Shown here: positions 14,001 to 24,652 of the stretch, in pieces
Position numbering within the stretch: the stretch's first letter is position 1
How the letters are laid out: the number at the start of each line of letters is the position of its first letter
Notes under the pieces: generated by a model
Seen by the model: only the letters and a program-made list of their open reading frames with translations
Databases searched by the model: none
Told to the model about the DNA's origin: nothing
Position numbers and translations under genes: made by a program
Assembly (NCBI RefSeq): GCF_010015585.1
Contig: NW_022985068.1
Location: forward strand, 684,106 to 748,105
Source: Eremomyces bilateralis CBS 781.70
Taxonomy: Eukaryota; Ascomycota; Dothideomycetes; Eremomycetales; Eremomycetaceae
Length of the DNA stretch: 64,000 nucleotides
Direction of reading: 5' to 3'

Positions 14001-15431
14001 AAGTCGAGCGTTTCCCTGTTAAAGTTCGCTTTCCAAGATCGGATCGCCTGGGCTCTCTCCTTAATGGACCCTCCTGCAGATCGAATGGCCAACACTGACT
14101 CGTTGCAAGCCTGTTCGATTTCCTCTTCTTCAGGATCGCTAGGTAGCCTTTGCACAATGTTCTTGATAGTGCTTTTCAGTTTCTTGAGACTCGATTCGAT
14201 CGTCTGTTCGAGTTGCACGATCAGAGCTTTACCGACACCTTCGACCTGGTTGTTCACCTGCTTCGCTGTGAGTTCGCGAACCCGTTCTTCCAGGTCCTCC
14301 GCTCCTTTGTCTGCAGCTTTTGCGAATTTTCCTTGCCAGGTGCGAAGGTCCGACTCGATCTTTTCGCGGACATCATCCGGTGACATTGTTTCCGAGCTTG
14401 ATGGCAAGGCAGAACTGCTGGAAGTTGTTGTACCGGTAGTCGGTGTAGATGCGATAGGAGCGTCCGCCAGGGGGGCATCTTCCGCGCTTGAGAGTGATGT
14501 CGGACTCGCCTCATCCGCGGCAGATAGAATACTTTTTGTGTCTCTATAGCGTCCGAGCCGTTGGGTAATCTTCAGTAACTGGGGCTCGACGTTTTCCCCG
14601 TAGAGAACTCGTAGTTGCGGCCAAACCGTCCGGTTGAGGAAGACGATGGTGAAGTCATGGGCTTGCCAGAAATACGGCAAGGCCACATTGACGGTAAGGT
14701 CACGGCCTTGCACATATGCTCTCTGTGCGATTGGAAGCGTAAATTTGTATGCCGGGATAATGGAGCCGGTATAGATATCGCTAAGCTGCAATTTCGCATT
14801 TTCCACCAAAGGCTGAACAACTTCGGTGGCCTTCTCCAGATGCGGAGCCAGGTTCTGGTCATATTTTTCTTGAACGGCTCCTTTTGCTATGTCCATCTGC
14901 GGCTTCACTCGTTTCTCCCATTCCAACTCAAGGTAAACTTGTGCTTGTTTCACACGAGGCGCCCCGTACACGTCATATTTGCCTTTCACGAAGTATGATG
15001 TAGGCGTGTAAATATGCTTCTGAAATCGGGAAACATAGGGCTGAGCGCGTTCGGCATAAGGGGAAATGTAATAGTCGTAGTATGGTCGAGTATAGGGGTC
15101 GGTGTGTGTTCGTGCAATGAAGTATGGCTTGCAGATCTTTGGAGAATTGTCGTTCAACTCGGAGGGACTTGAGGGACATCGGAACGCGGTGGTAATAATT
15201 ATGTACCATAGGGTAATTCTAGGAACAAATGTGAGCATAAAAACCTTTATTCAATCGCAATGAAGTATCATACCTAACAACATTGCTGAAAAGCCAGCCG
15301 AAAAAGCTCCTCCGCGGGCGAGTTCTACTCTTTCTGGCAGAGGGCTTCTCCACCAATTGTGATAATTGCGAGGAAGGGTTTGAATCGCCGTTCTTGGGCC
15401 TTTTGGCGTGCCCATTTGCTTGACCGGCCAT
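11062..15431 (-). CDS. 1419-aa Ala/Ser-rich repeat protein with N-terminal membrane anchor and C-terminal KDEL
   Basis: Three exons: 15431-15274, 15218-12861 and 12805-11062. The introns are 55 nt each. The first is GTATGA..TAG; the second is GTGAGT..CAG with an ACTAAC branch site. All phases match, giving 1419 residues. Residues 1-42 are polar and basic (RKSRTRPRR). A hydrophobic segment follows (about 43-66, FFGWLFSNVVRITLWYIII), so the protein should be a type II membrane protein with a cytosolic N-terminus. Residues 90-560 are charged and probably helical or coiled. From about 560 to the end the protein is made of Ala/Ser-rich units, each punctuated by short motifs such as YGTPTP, YGTQQG, VGTQTP, YGTEKG and YGEEQG, roughly every 40-90 residues. 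The last four residues are KDEL, the ER-retrieval tetrapeptide, which fits a lumenal C-terminus. I know no function for this family. It is divergent from the Doa10-type gene. Gene structure is very secure; the ER role is inference. Confidence 0.9.
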
Positions 15432-16568
15432 TCTGGCAGATAATGGGTCCGATCTGACGTTGTAGCAAGCCAGTCGGTGGTGAGGATTTCACTGCGCGGA
15501 TGCAGCACGTCTGCTTTCACCAGGCTTTCCACGCCAACGGACGCGGTGCAGATTCGGTCGAGCAGTATTAACAAGGGCGTGGTCTGACACAGGCTAGCAG
15601 GCACGGGAAACAGGAGGTGGCATCAGGAATGGAGGGGAAATAGAAGTCAGGATAAAATGGCGAGATGGTGGACATGAAGGTGAATGTGGTTCATGATTGA
15701 TGGGCAGTCAGTTTCCAGGTGAAGTGAGGGTTGAACCCTTGGAGTCTCCAACCAAGTTCCCGTGTCCCTGATCCAAGCACACAAGACGTCACTGATGCAT
15801 TTACGCATGTGCTTCCGAATATCGAGATCTCAGCAGTCAGCACTACACACTACTCTGTACTGCCTATTGTTACAACGCTCTCAAGCTCTCCAACAAGACA
15901 AGGTGCTGACTTCCTACTGTTCAGGTCCAAACAATAAAAGATAAGCATTCATTGCAGTCACGTGGTAGACAGATTGACACAAAATCTGGTGACGAGTGAC
16001 GACAAGGAAAGCAAACTTGCGATAAAGGCAGGTACACTAGGCAGCCACACCCACAGTACAGCCAGTCACATCACTCACATCACTTAGAGAGCCTCTGAGG
16101 ATTCCATAGGGCACATGCATCTAGGGCATCAAAGGCATCCAAAGGCATCAAAGGGCAAAGGCATCAACACCTCCATATCACATGACACATTATATGACAT
16201 TCTCGCTCACTATCATCCGTTCATCACGTGCACCCTTCACTCATCCACCAATCCACCATTGCGTAATGGTGGCATCGATCGTGCTTCAAAGGTCACTAAA
16301 CAGTAATTCTGCTTTCACCCTCTTGTTTAATGAACTTACCTTATGTTTGAAACAATCTCCCATTCTATTTGAGAGCTTCTCCAGCTGCTTATCTAGTTGT
16401 CACATCCACCTTCTGAGCCGCCGTCTCCCGTTCATCGCGTCTCCGCAACCCCATGTCCCGATGCCAGTACATCGCCATCATCTCCACCACCGACAGGCTT
16501 CAGGCCTAAAGTGCATGCGATCTACCACGCTTTCTTAACCTGCTGTACCCAACGGGAAAGCCCCAGCT
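15432..16568. promoter_or_regulatory. Shared divergent intergenic region, 1.1 kb
   Basis: This stretch separates the start codons of the KDEL repeat protein (minus) and the Doa10-like ligase (plus) and must hold both promoters. Pyrimidine-rich runs precede the plus-strand ATG (16380-16500). A short degenerate repeat lies near 16124-16166. No ORF here looks real. Confidence 0.6.
16124..16166. repeat. Short degenerate GGCATC(C)AAA tandem repeat
   Basis: Four to five imperfect copies of a GGCATCAAA-like unit in the divergent promoter region. It may be a simple repeat or a cluster of weak binding sites. Confidence 0.55.
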
Positions 16569-19500
16569 ATGGATGTCAACGACGAGCTCACGACCAGACC
16601 ATCTCCTCGGTCTGGTTCGGCAGCAGAGCACCCGAACATCTTGATGGATGGATACAACGAGAACAATATAGACAAGAGCCCGCAAGAGGGGGATACGTGT
16701 AGAATATGCAGAGGCGAGGGCAGCAAAGAAGAACCGCTGTTCTATCCTTGCAAATGCAGCGGAACGATTAAATTCGTCCATCAAGCATGCCTGATGGAAT
16801 GGCTCGTTCACTCTCAGAAGAAGTACTGCGAGCTGTGCAAAACACCTTTCCGATTCACGAAACTTTACCACCCAAAGATGCCGCGAACCCTTCCGATATC
16901 TATCTTCCTTCGCAAGGCCGGAGTTCATATTGCCCGACATTTCGTTACCTGGTGTCGAGCTCTGCTCGTGGCATTCGCGTGGCTCATAGCGGTACCCTAT
17001 GCCATGCGCTGCGTGTGGCGTCTGCTGTTCTGGCTCGCTGACGGGGGGTGGACAAGAGACTCTTATTTCTTGGCTACGAGCAGTTCGCACAATAACGGGA
17101 CACTTTTGGGTTCGTCGCTGGACAACGGGACGTCACCGGCTCGATGGAACGCGACCAGCGCCAAGATCTTACCGGCTATCCTCGCGCCCGTGTCCCAGAC
17201 CCTGAATATGACTTCCACCGAGCCGACTATCGTAAGGATGGTTCGGAGGTTGATCAATTTCTACACCGGGAGCGACCAGAGCAACGACCTCGGAGCAGAC
17301 CGTAACTCGACTGTTGCACTTGTTCTTGCTCATTCGAAATCCTCCTTGCTCTCAGAAATCTCACTTCTCACGCATATAACTCCTTACCCTCTGATCAATC
17401 AACTTCTCATCGATGTAATCGAAGGGCAGCTTATCACTGCGCTGATAGTGATTGGCTTCATCCTCATCTTCTTGATCCGGGAATGGGTAGTGCAACAGCA
17501 GCCAGCCATGGAGCTCGCTCGAGATGTTGCGGTCGATCCGGAAAGAGCTGGAGGCTTTGAGGGGGACGATCAGCCTGAGATAGACTTGGCAGCAGCGGAC
17601 GCTGAGAATGCGGACAACAATGACGACATTGCTGTAGCACCACCTCCTGAAACGGACAATGTAACTCCACCTGGCCTCATTGAAGGCCCTTCACAGGTTT
17701 CCGAACAAGCCGAAGCTTCGAACTATTCTATAACACCAATAACGCACCTAAATCCCGCAGGAGAGGCGAACCCCCCTTTAGGGCATGGGCGAGTTGACCT
17801 TGAGGAAACCAGGCGGAGGGTCCTCGACCTTGTCGATTCCCTTCCCTGGGATGTTCAGCAAGCTTTGATCCGTGGAGGTTCGACAGATATCATCGAGACC
17901 CTAAGCACCTTGCCAGCTGAACAAGCAGAACGAATCCGATCTAAATTAAGATTGCTCAGGAATTCCGATTCGGATGCAGTTCGCACCGACAACGCAGACG
18001 ACATATCCCATGCGGACCCCACCCAGTCCAGTGTTGCCTTTGAAGACGAGACGGCTAGTACGCGACCAGACATGCCTGTGAGAAATCGGTCCTTCATCGC
18101 CACGGACGTTCAGCGAAGCCTGGAAGAAGAAACCCCGCATGGGGCACCTGAGGACAATTCCCGTCTGGAGGTTCGAGATGAGGAACTTTCTAGGGGAAGT
18201 AGTGACTCAAGTTGGCAGGACGTGTCAGGTGTAGTGGATGATGAAGGCGAGACATCTTCTCCCTCAGTGTCTACAAAAGGAAAGGAGAGGGCAGCGGATG
18301 ATGTCCCGGCCGCCAGGAGCACTGAACCGCTTGTTGAGAGTGGAAACGAACAGGAGACTGATGATACCCATACTCGGAGATCAGAACATGTCGAACCCCC
18401 TCTCCCGTCGGCAAGAGAACCTGAAGGTCCCCCGCAACACGACAACGAGCCCCGCCAGGTCATGGAGGACATAGATGATACCGCTCTAATACCGAATGGT
18501 GCCGCACAGGATATGAGGCCAGCGCAAAGAGCAGTTCGGCAACAAAACGCGGGGCATTCACTTTTCGACCGCACTCTGGACTGGCTCTGGGGAGATGTTG
18601 CTCCAGTAGACCGCCCCGACACGGGCCGTAATGGCGATAGGTCAGACGATGAAATTATTGTTGACGACTCTGATGATGGGATTCCTTTTGTTCCATTCCA
18701 GGATGCGGAGCCTGTTCTTGCCGCTCCTGTCCCCGAACCCCAGCCTCGACAGGATGCGGGTGTCGTTGCTGCCGCGGCGGAGGCAGGAATCGACATCAAC
18801 GACCCTGACGATGATGCCGACGACCTCGAGGGGCTTCTGGAGCTGATTGGAATGCAAGGGCCCATAGTCGCACTATTTGAGCATGCCACATTCACAGCGA
18901 TAATCGTCGCTTCGACAGTAGTACTGGCTGTGTGGCTTCCCTATACTCTGGGCAAACTGGTACTCCTCGTCTTAGGAAGTCCACCGTCGGCCCTCTTCCG
19001 CGTACCATTCGACATCGTTACCAGAGTCGCCGAAATTCTGCTTGACCTGTTCATCTTTGTGACGGGGCTTGGCATATGGCTGATTATCAACGCATTCCGA
19101 TCTCTATTATTGCCCCTCAAACTGATTGCGACGTTTGGCACAGACTCCCCAGCGCTACATTCCATTCCACGTTCAGTGGAAGGAGCTGTCAACGGCTCAT
19201 CCCAGCGATTGATCCAGAGGTTTGGCGGGGTTGCTACGTCGGAAGACTCGGACTACCTTTGGTTCTCGCTCGCGTCCCATGTGGCACTTCGTTCACTGCA
19301 GGCCGAAACAAAGCTGCTTGTCCAGGCGGTTGCCGATACTGCTCTGTCGGTTACCTCTGCTCTCGAGACTACGCCTCTCAAAGGCCTCCCTTCACTGATT
19401 GTGGATGCTACAGTATCATCTTTACAGTGGTCGGCCGCTGTCGTATTCGGCGCAGCGGACATGATTGTTGCTACTGTCATCAAGAAGCCGCAACTCGATG

Positions 19501-21473
19501 GCGTTACGAAACCCTCCATAAGTGCCGTCCTTGCTGCCGACCCTTCTCTCGCTTATTGGAGCGGGTGGGATCGAGGAATCGCAATCTTCTGGGGCTATTC
19601 GTCCGTCGCGTTTGCTGGAGCCATGTACTTGAAGCGCGGCTTGCCCTTCACATCTTCTCAACAAGGACGACGAGTGGAAGCACATGTCAGAGATTTCATT
19701 CAACAAGCTGGCGGCGTGATGAAAGTTATGGTCATCATCGGCATCGAAATGATTGTCTTTCCTCTATACTGCGGACTGCTGCTCGACTTCGCGCTCCTCC
19801 CGCTATTCGAAGATACAACGGTCTATTCCCGTGTCCACTGGAGTATAAACTCTCTGTGGACTTCTGGATTCGTACACTGGTTCATCGGCACTTGTTACAT
19901 GTTCCATTTCGCACAATTCGTCTCAATGTGCCGAAAGATCATGCGAAAAGGAGTTCTTTACTTCATTCGCGATCCTGACGACCCGACATTCCACCCCGTT
20001 CGCGATGTGTTGGAGAGGAACGTGACTACGCAACTTCGTAAGATTGCATTCAGTGCACTAGTTTATGGCGCGCTGGTTGTCGTCTGCTTAGGAGGCGTTG
20101 TTTGGGCACTCTACTATGCTTTCGACGCTGTGCTTCCGATCCATTGGGCATCGAGTGAGTCGTCTTTGGAGTTCCCTCTTGACATCCTGGTCTTTAACTT
20201 CATCACACCGCTCGTCATGAGAAGAACCAGGCCTACGGATGGACTCCAGACCATGTACAAGTGGTGGTTTCATTGGTCAGCTCGCGCACTGCGCTTGTCG
20301 AACTTCCTTCTCGGAGAGAAGCGTCTTGAGGAGGAGTGGAGGCCAGTTGGTGCGTCATTCCTACAGCGAATCGGGCTGAGAAAGTATCTTCCCGGCGAGC
20401 CAGCACCAGTGCAACTCAAACCCGATGGGAGAATGGTGTTGGCGCCCGGCTCTGATCAACTCAGGATTCCCAAAGGACAACCCGTGTTCCGAGATATCGG
20501 CAGCTCCGACGGCGAGAATGGGCAATCGAATGGAGACACCTCCCGGAATAGGCTGCGACGACAGCTCATGTTCACCGAAGTGTACATCCCATCGAACTTC
20601 CGCCTCCGGATCAGCCTCTTTGTCCTCGCTATCTGGATTTTTGCCGCGGCCACCGGCGTAGGAGTTACGATCGTCCCTCTTGTGTTCGGACGATATCTTT
20701 GCTCTTCGATCTTCCCGCAGCAGAAGCGTATTAACGACATCTATGCTTTCGCTGCAGGGTTTTATTCCCTTGGCGGCGTTGTCTATGGAGCCGCATATAT
20801 CCCGCAGCTCTTCCGACAGGCTCGCGCGTCGGTGGGGAATCTCAGCCCCCGGCCCCTCTCTTTCTTGTCTGCGACAAAAACCATCGTAGCGAGAGTGATT
20901 GCGTGCTTGTACGTTTACTCGACCCTCGCCATTGCTCTACCCCTCCTCTTCGCGCTCGTATTAGAGCTGTATTTACTTATCCCCATCCACACCTTCGCCT
21001 GCTCTGCAGACCAGCGGCACTCCATTCATCTGGTTCAGGATTGGACTCTTGGCATTCTCTATGTCCGGATTGCTTTCCGTTACATACTCTCGACTCCAGG
21101 ATCCCGCTCCTACCGCGCTCTTACTGCCGTTGTCCGCGAAGGGTGGCTTAACCCGAATGCATACCTCGCAACAAGGGGCTTCATTCTCCCGGTGTCGATT
21201 ATCTTCTCGATTCTCGTGCTTGGCCCCGGAGTCTCCGCAATGGCGCTAGCTCGAGCCTTCCCGGAGACCTTGGGTGTCGTTGAGAGCAACGAGCTTGTCC
21301 GCTTCGCGTATCCTGTGGCGGCAGGGTTGGCCTGCCATGCTTTGGTTATTTGGGCTCTAGGGAAAGCGATGCATAGGTGGCGAGCGAGGATAAAGGATGA
21401 AGCGTACCTTGTTGGCGAGCGCCTACATAACTTTGGCGACAGGAGACCTCTCGCGGTCGCTCAACAGAGTTGA
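16569..21473 (+). CDS. ssm4: Doa10/Ssm4-type RING-CH E3 ubiquitin ligase (ERAD)
   Basis: A single 1634-residue exon. Residues 44-90 form a C4HC3 RING-CH (RINGv) zinc finger: Cys44, Cys47, Cys61, Cys63, His71, Cys74, Cys87 and Cys90, with the typical FYPCKCSGTIKFVH core. Many hydrophobic segments follow, in two blocks split by a long acidic loop (about residues 320-760, rich in D/E/S). This is the layout of yeast Doa10/Ssm4 and human MARCH6/TEB4, which ubiquitinate misfolded membrane and cytosolic proteins at the ER and inner nuclear membrane. Length is close to the usual family size (about 1300 in yeast, longer in filamentous fungi). The ATG at 16569 is the first in frame and leaves a short N-terminal tail before the finger. 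No frame breaks are seen. The open frames on the opposite strand (16506-17090 and 18110-18895) are shadows. Confidence 0.96.
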   Translation: MDVNDELTTRPSPRSGSAAEHPNILMDGYNENNIDKSPQEGDTCRICRGEGSKEEPLFYPCKCSGTIKFVHQACLMEWLVHSQKKYCELCKTPFRFTKLYHPKMPRTLPISIFLRKAGVHIARHFVTWCRALLVAFAWLIAVPYAMRCVWRLLFWLADGGWTRDSYFLATSSSHNNGTLLGSSLDNGTSPARWNATSAKILPAILAPVSQTLNMTSTEPTIVRMVRRLINFYTGSDQSNDLGADRNSTVALVLAHSKSSLLSEISLLTHITPYPLINQLLIDVIEGQLITALIVIGFILIFLIREWVVQQQPAMELARDVAVDPERAGGFEGDDQPEIDLAAADAENADNNDDIAVAPPPETDNVTPPGLIEGPSQVSEQAEASNYSITPITHLNPAGEANPPLGHGRVDLEETRRRVLDLVDSLPWDVQQALIRGGSTDIIETLSTLPAEQAERIRSKLRLLRNSDSDAVRTDNADDISHADPTQSSVAFEDETASTRPDMPVRNRSFIATDVQRSLEEETPHGAPEDNSRLEVRDEELSRGSSDSSWQDVSGVVDDEGETSSPSVSTKGKERAADDVPAARSTEPLVESGNEQETDDTHTRRSEHVEPPLPSAREPEGPPQHDNEPRQVMEDIDDTALIPNGAAQDMRPAQRAVRQQNAGHSLFDRTLDWLWGDVAPVDRPDTGRNGDRSDDEIIVDDSDDGIPFVPFQDAEPVLAAPVPEPQPRQDAGVVAAAAEAGIDINDPDDDADDLEGLLELIGMQGPIVALFEHATFTAIIVASTVVLAVWLPYTLGKLVLLVLGSPPSALFRVPFDIVTRVAEILLDLFIFVTGLGIWLIINAFRSLLLPLKLIATFGTDSPALHSIPRSVEGAVNGSSQRLIQRFGGVATSEDSDYLWFSLASHVALRSLQAETKLLVQAVADTALSVTSALETTPLKGLPSLIVDATVSSLQWSAAVVFGAADMIVATVIKKPQLDGVTKPSISAVLAADPSLAYWSGWDRGIAIFWGYSSVAFAGAMYLKRGLPFTSSQQGRRVEAHVRDFIQQAGGVMKVMVIIGIEMIVFPLYCGLLLDFALLPLFEDTTVYSRVHWSINSLWTSGFVHWFIGTCYMFHFAQFVSMCRKIMRKGVLYFIRDPDDPTFHPVRDVLERNVTTQLRKIAFSALVYGALVVVCLGGVVWALYYAFDAVLPIHWASSESSLEFPLDILVFNFITPLVMRRTRPTDGLQTMYKWWFHWSARALRLSNFLLGEKRLEEEWRPVGASFLQRIGLRKYLPGEPAPVQLKPDGRMVLAPGSDQLRIPKGQPVFRDIGSSDGENGQSNGDTSRNRLRRQLMFTEVYIPSNFRLRISLFVLAIWIFAAATGVGVTIVPLVFGRYLCSSIFPQQKRINDIYAFAAGFYSLGGVVYGAAYIPQLFRQARASVGNLSPRPLSFLSATKTIVARVIACLYVYSTLAIALPLLFALVLELYLLIPIHTFACSADQRHSIHLVQDWTLGILYVRIAFRYILSTPGSRSYRALTAVVREGWLNPNAYLATRGFILPVSIIFSILVLGPGVSAMALARAFPETLGVVESNELVRFAYPVAAGLACHALVIWALGKAMHRWRARIKDEAYLVGERLHNFGDRRPLAVAQQS

Positions 21474-21701
21474 AAGCAGTAGTTGGCATGGGATACCCTA
21501 GACTTTCTCTATCGTCCGTGAACAGCATAAGGCGGAGATGTGTCTCCTTTCTTCTTAGCATAGCCACGGTCAATCGGCAGAATCGGTGGTCGTGTATGAT
21601 AGGCATTCACGAATAGTTATTGTACGATTCATGACGAACACCACTTCACATGTGCAGGAACTCCCGTTACCACTCTGATATTGTCACCTTGATATTGTCC
21701 G

Positions 21702-22937
21702 TCAACATTCAGCCGTCGATTCATTTCCCAGCCCTACATTCCGCAACCCTCCCCTGATGTCACTAGGATCTTTCCCCCGTTTTGAGAATACTTCGCCAAC
21801 AACATAACCTCGCCCTCGGCACATACCATGGTCATCGAATTCCGCGGCCAGAAGTTTTGCCGCAACCCATTCTGCCGTCTCCGTGTGCAAACTTGCAGGA
21901 ACAGGTTCCCCATTCGAGCTCCGACCCACATCGACCCGACTAGTGCCCTTCGACAAAGCTTGGAATACCACCAGCTGATCACGCATATACTCGTCCACAC
22001 AACCGCCATGGTAAAGCTCCTGCCTCAGTTCCTTCGTGACTTGTTTGACCAGCTTCGATATTGCTACGCCAGCATCTTTGATCTTGTGGTCATACAACCA
22101 GTCACGACCCAGACGGTAGCCATTCTCTGATACAGCGACAAGAAGGAAGTACAGCCGTGTGCGGTGACCACTCTCCTCAACCTGTACATCCAGGTCGACT
22201 TCGGCGTCCTCCTTGGATAATCTCGTGATTCCTTCGTTTAGTTCTTCCCGGAACCTTGCCTCGCAATCTCGTGGTATGATTGCTCTAGCCTCGAATCGTA
22301 CGATGTCCCCTCGGTCCTTCAGGTCGAAAGGGCGGAGAAATCCCCCCTCGGCAAATGGTGTGATTGAGAAAGTCACGCCGCCGATATCAATAGGCCCTGT
22401 CGACCATCCTCGCCTGTCCAAAGATGCCCGAATGTGCGGTATTCCTATTTTCTCCAGAGTCGGTAGAAGCACCTGGGCAATATAGTCGTAAGATGGGGAA
22501 AAAGAAGTGTTCGTCCCGCCTTTAATGGTGACATGAACTTGATTTCCATGACCACCCGCTCCAGGGCGGGTTCGAAATAGGATGTAGGGAAGGATGGCCT
22601 GGAATACAAGTCCTATGCTGCCGGCGCCGCCGATGTCAATCTCAGACGGCCAGGACACATCGATGGAACCGACTGTCTTGTCCTGTGACGGGATGAACTC
22701 CAAATGCTTGCTCTTATTTTCGGCGCCGCCCATCTCCGCAGAGCAGCATTGCGCGAGCCATTTCACAGCGCTAAGATGCTGTTGCTTCAGCCCTCCTCCT
22801 CGTGGTCTTTTCCCCCGAATATTGGAGATATGGATCGGGATTGCTGTTAGAGCTGATAGTCCAAGCGCAATGCGGACTAATTGACCTCCCCCTTCGAGGG
22901 TAATGCCATCAATTCCAATGATTTTGATTTTACCCAT
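21702..22937 (-). CDS. rtcA: RNA 3'-terminal phosphate cyclase
   Basis: A single exon of 411 residues. The enzyme converts RNA 3'-phosphates to 2',3'-cyclic phosphates using a nucleotide. The N-terminus has the family start IDGITLEGGGQLVR. The signature RGKRPRGGGLKQQH (about residues 42-55) matches the [RH]-G-x2-P-x-G3 pattern. The His corresponding to the catalytic nucleotidylated residue is present near residue 351 in SLHTETAE. That argues for an active cyclase rather than the Rcl1-type rRNA processing protein, which lacks this His. The 3' end lies 228 bp from the end of the ligase gene on the opposite strand. Length is slightly above the roughly 340-370 of bacterial and human enzymes. Confidence 0.95.
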   Translation of the reverse strand: MGKIKIIGIDGITLEGGGQLVRIALGLSALTAIPIHISNIRGKRPRGGGLKQQHLSAVKWLAQCCSAEMGGAENKSKHLEFIPSQDKTVGSIDVSWPSEIDIGGAGSIGLVFQAILPYILFRTRPGAGGHGNQVHVTIKGGTNTSFSPSYDYIAQVLLPTLEKIGIPHIRASLDRRGWSTGPIDIGGVTFSITPFAEGGFLRPFDLKDRGDIVRFEARAIIPRDCEARFREELNEGITRLSKEDAEVDLDVQVEESGHRTRLYFLLVAVSENGYRLGRDWLYDHKIKDAGVAISKLVKQVTKELRQELYHGGCVDEYMRDQLVVFQALSKGTSRVDVGRSSNGEPVPASLHTETAEWVAAKLLAAEFDDHGMCRGRGYVVGEVFSKRGKDPSDIRGGLRNVGLGNESTAEC

Positions 22938-23356
22938 AATAAAAATAAATATTACACCGTATATTTAGCAATGAAGTTTATTGGAGATCAATACGACGAC
23001 TCGACGGACGTTGGACGATAGTTGAATGACCAATACGGGGGAACATGGGTTGGAAAGCTGGGACGAGAGTGGAGATGGAAGATGGAATTCCAAAAAAGGT
23101 AGATTCACTGTAGTTTGTTTCAATGTTTTAATAATTAATGGATTGTGACTCAGTTGGATCAGTATACGGATCTGCCTGATGACTCCAACGACAGATACGG
23201 ATACTCAGGCCCACTATCCATACTAGGGACACCCCATGGCTAGGGCAGAGTTCTCGACCATCACGTTGTTATAGTCTCCTCGTTGTGAAAACTGTAATGG
23301 GGGGGCATATGCAAATGATTCAATACAGGTCCAACTAAGACCAATATATCATTTCC
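22938..23356. other. Intergenic, no gene seen
   Basis: About 420 bp between the cyclase start and the 3' end of the NmrA-like gene. It must hold the cyclase promoter. I see no clear motif or frame. Confidence 0.5.
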
Positions 23357-24305
23357 CTACTCCTCCAGTAGCCTCTTCAACACATCAGCAGGCGTACGCT
23401 TTGGTGCAGCGAGCTCGAGTATTTCCTTGCTGGTTGTAGAAGCCGTGCCCTTTCCCTCCCATGTTGTCTCTAGAGCGTGTTTCATGGACAAGATAACATT
23501 CTTTGATTCCTGAGTTGTCGCGGCCATGTGGTCGACGAGCGACATGTCCTGATAGCTGACACTCTCAACTTGTGCGCCGATGTGCTGCTCAATCATCTTC
23601 ACAATCTGGATTCCACTAATGTCCTCCGGCCCATTCAGAACATATTTAGCGTTGTTGTGCACAGTAGGGTCCTCTTCAGATAAGAGGTGAGCCGCAACGA
23701 CGCCAACGTCCTCGGGGTCGATAATGCCGACAGGCGCAGCTGGTGACGCCATTAACCTAAGCGTATCCTGCTTTCCTGTCTTGCGGTACTGCTTGATCCA
23801 TCCCGCAGCGGCGGAAAGGTAGAAATTGGAAAAGCTATTGGGCTGCAGTGAAGTCCACTGCAAGCCCTTGAATTCTGGCGCGCTCAGCATGGCCTCGATT
23901 GCCCAATGCGTACGAGGATAGTAGGCGGGGCAATTCGGGCGAACGTTCGCAGCTCCCGTCAAGATTCGCACGACATACTTAACACCCGCATTGAGGGCGG
24001 CAATGTGGAAGGTCGATTCTTCGGTGAATTGATTAGGCCGGATGTGTGGTGCAATGAATGCTCTGACTACCTCGTGTTCACGGAGCCAATCGGCAGTGAC
24101 TTCCACCCAATTCTGCTCTGCTACCTCGACACCGGACAGTTTGGCAAGCTGTTGCGCTGCTGGACTGTTCAAGGAACGCGTGAAAGCGAGGACCCGGTAG
24201 TCGGAAAAAGTGTTGCTAGTTAGTTTTTAGCAACTGTGATAGGGTTTCAACAACGCTTCGGCCAGTGTTGCTAGTTGCACCGACAATCAGGATAGTAGGA
24301 GCCAT
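23357..24305 (-). pseudogene. NmrA-like NAD(P)-binding protein, frameshifted
   Basis: The start MAPTILIVGATSNTGRSVV at 24305 is a textbook NmrA/isoflavone-reductase-like Rossmann start (G-A-T-x-N-T-G). From about 24218 to 23357 a second frame reads DYRVLAFTRSLNSPAAQQL and then the rest of the domain (KYVVRILTG, LQWTSLQPNSFSNF, VGIIDPEDVGVVAAHLL), ending RLLEE. The two frames differ by one base. The full span is 949 nt, one more than a multiple of three. They meet near AAAACTAACTAGC (about 24220), where the first frame stops. No canonical intron explains the join: the only AG-ended piece would be under 40 nt and would remove conserved helix residues. A TATA-like element (24408-24401) still sits about 100 bp upstream, which suggests a recent break or an assembly error. 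The family holds NADP-dependent redox sensors and reductases; the substrate is unknown. Confidence 0.8.
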
Positions 24306-24400
24306 AATTAGGAAGTGGATAATGTCGTGACGAGTGAGATTGGCAATAAGATAGGTACAGTATGATACATAGTAGGTGGTTGAAAATGGAGCAAGGGCCG

Positions 24401-24408
24401 CCTTTATA
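24401..24408 (-). promoter_or_regulatory. TATA-like element of the NmrA-like gene
   Basis: TATAAAGG on the minus strand, about 95 bp upstream of the ATG at 24305. Position and sequence fit a core promoter; no other evidence. Confidence 0.45.
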
Positions 24409-24652
24409 TTCTTGATTCACTATTCATATACCGTATTAAGTCCGTACGGTCGTATTCCGATCGTATTCGTAAGGTCCCCTTCTTTCTAACCGATCGATCT
24501 AACTACTATAGGAGGTGCTGACGTAGCCCACCACCGAGCTAGCTGTTAACGTCTTGAACATCGTTTACGCATAGGAGATAGTTCTTCTTTAGCTCTGCAA
24601 TAAATGAAAGTGGTTTTGGCAACCTTCGCGGTCAAACCGCCTCAGAGAAAGA

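Noticed and set aside
13899-14549. 216-codon plus-strand frame antisense to the KDEL repeat protein
   Set aside because: It lies wholly within a well-supported coding exon on the other strand.
18110-18895. 261-codon minus-strand frame antisense to the Doa10-like gene
   Set aside because: It mirrors the acidic Ser-rich loop; the Ser-rich composition is a strand artefact.
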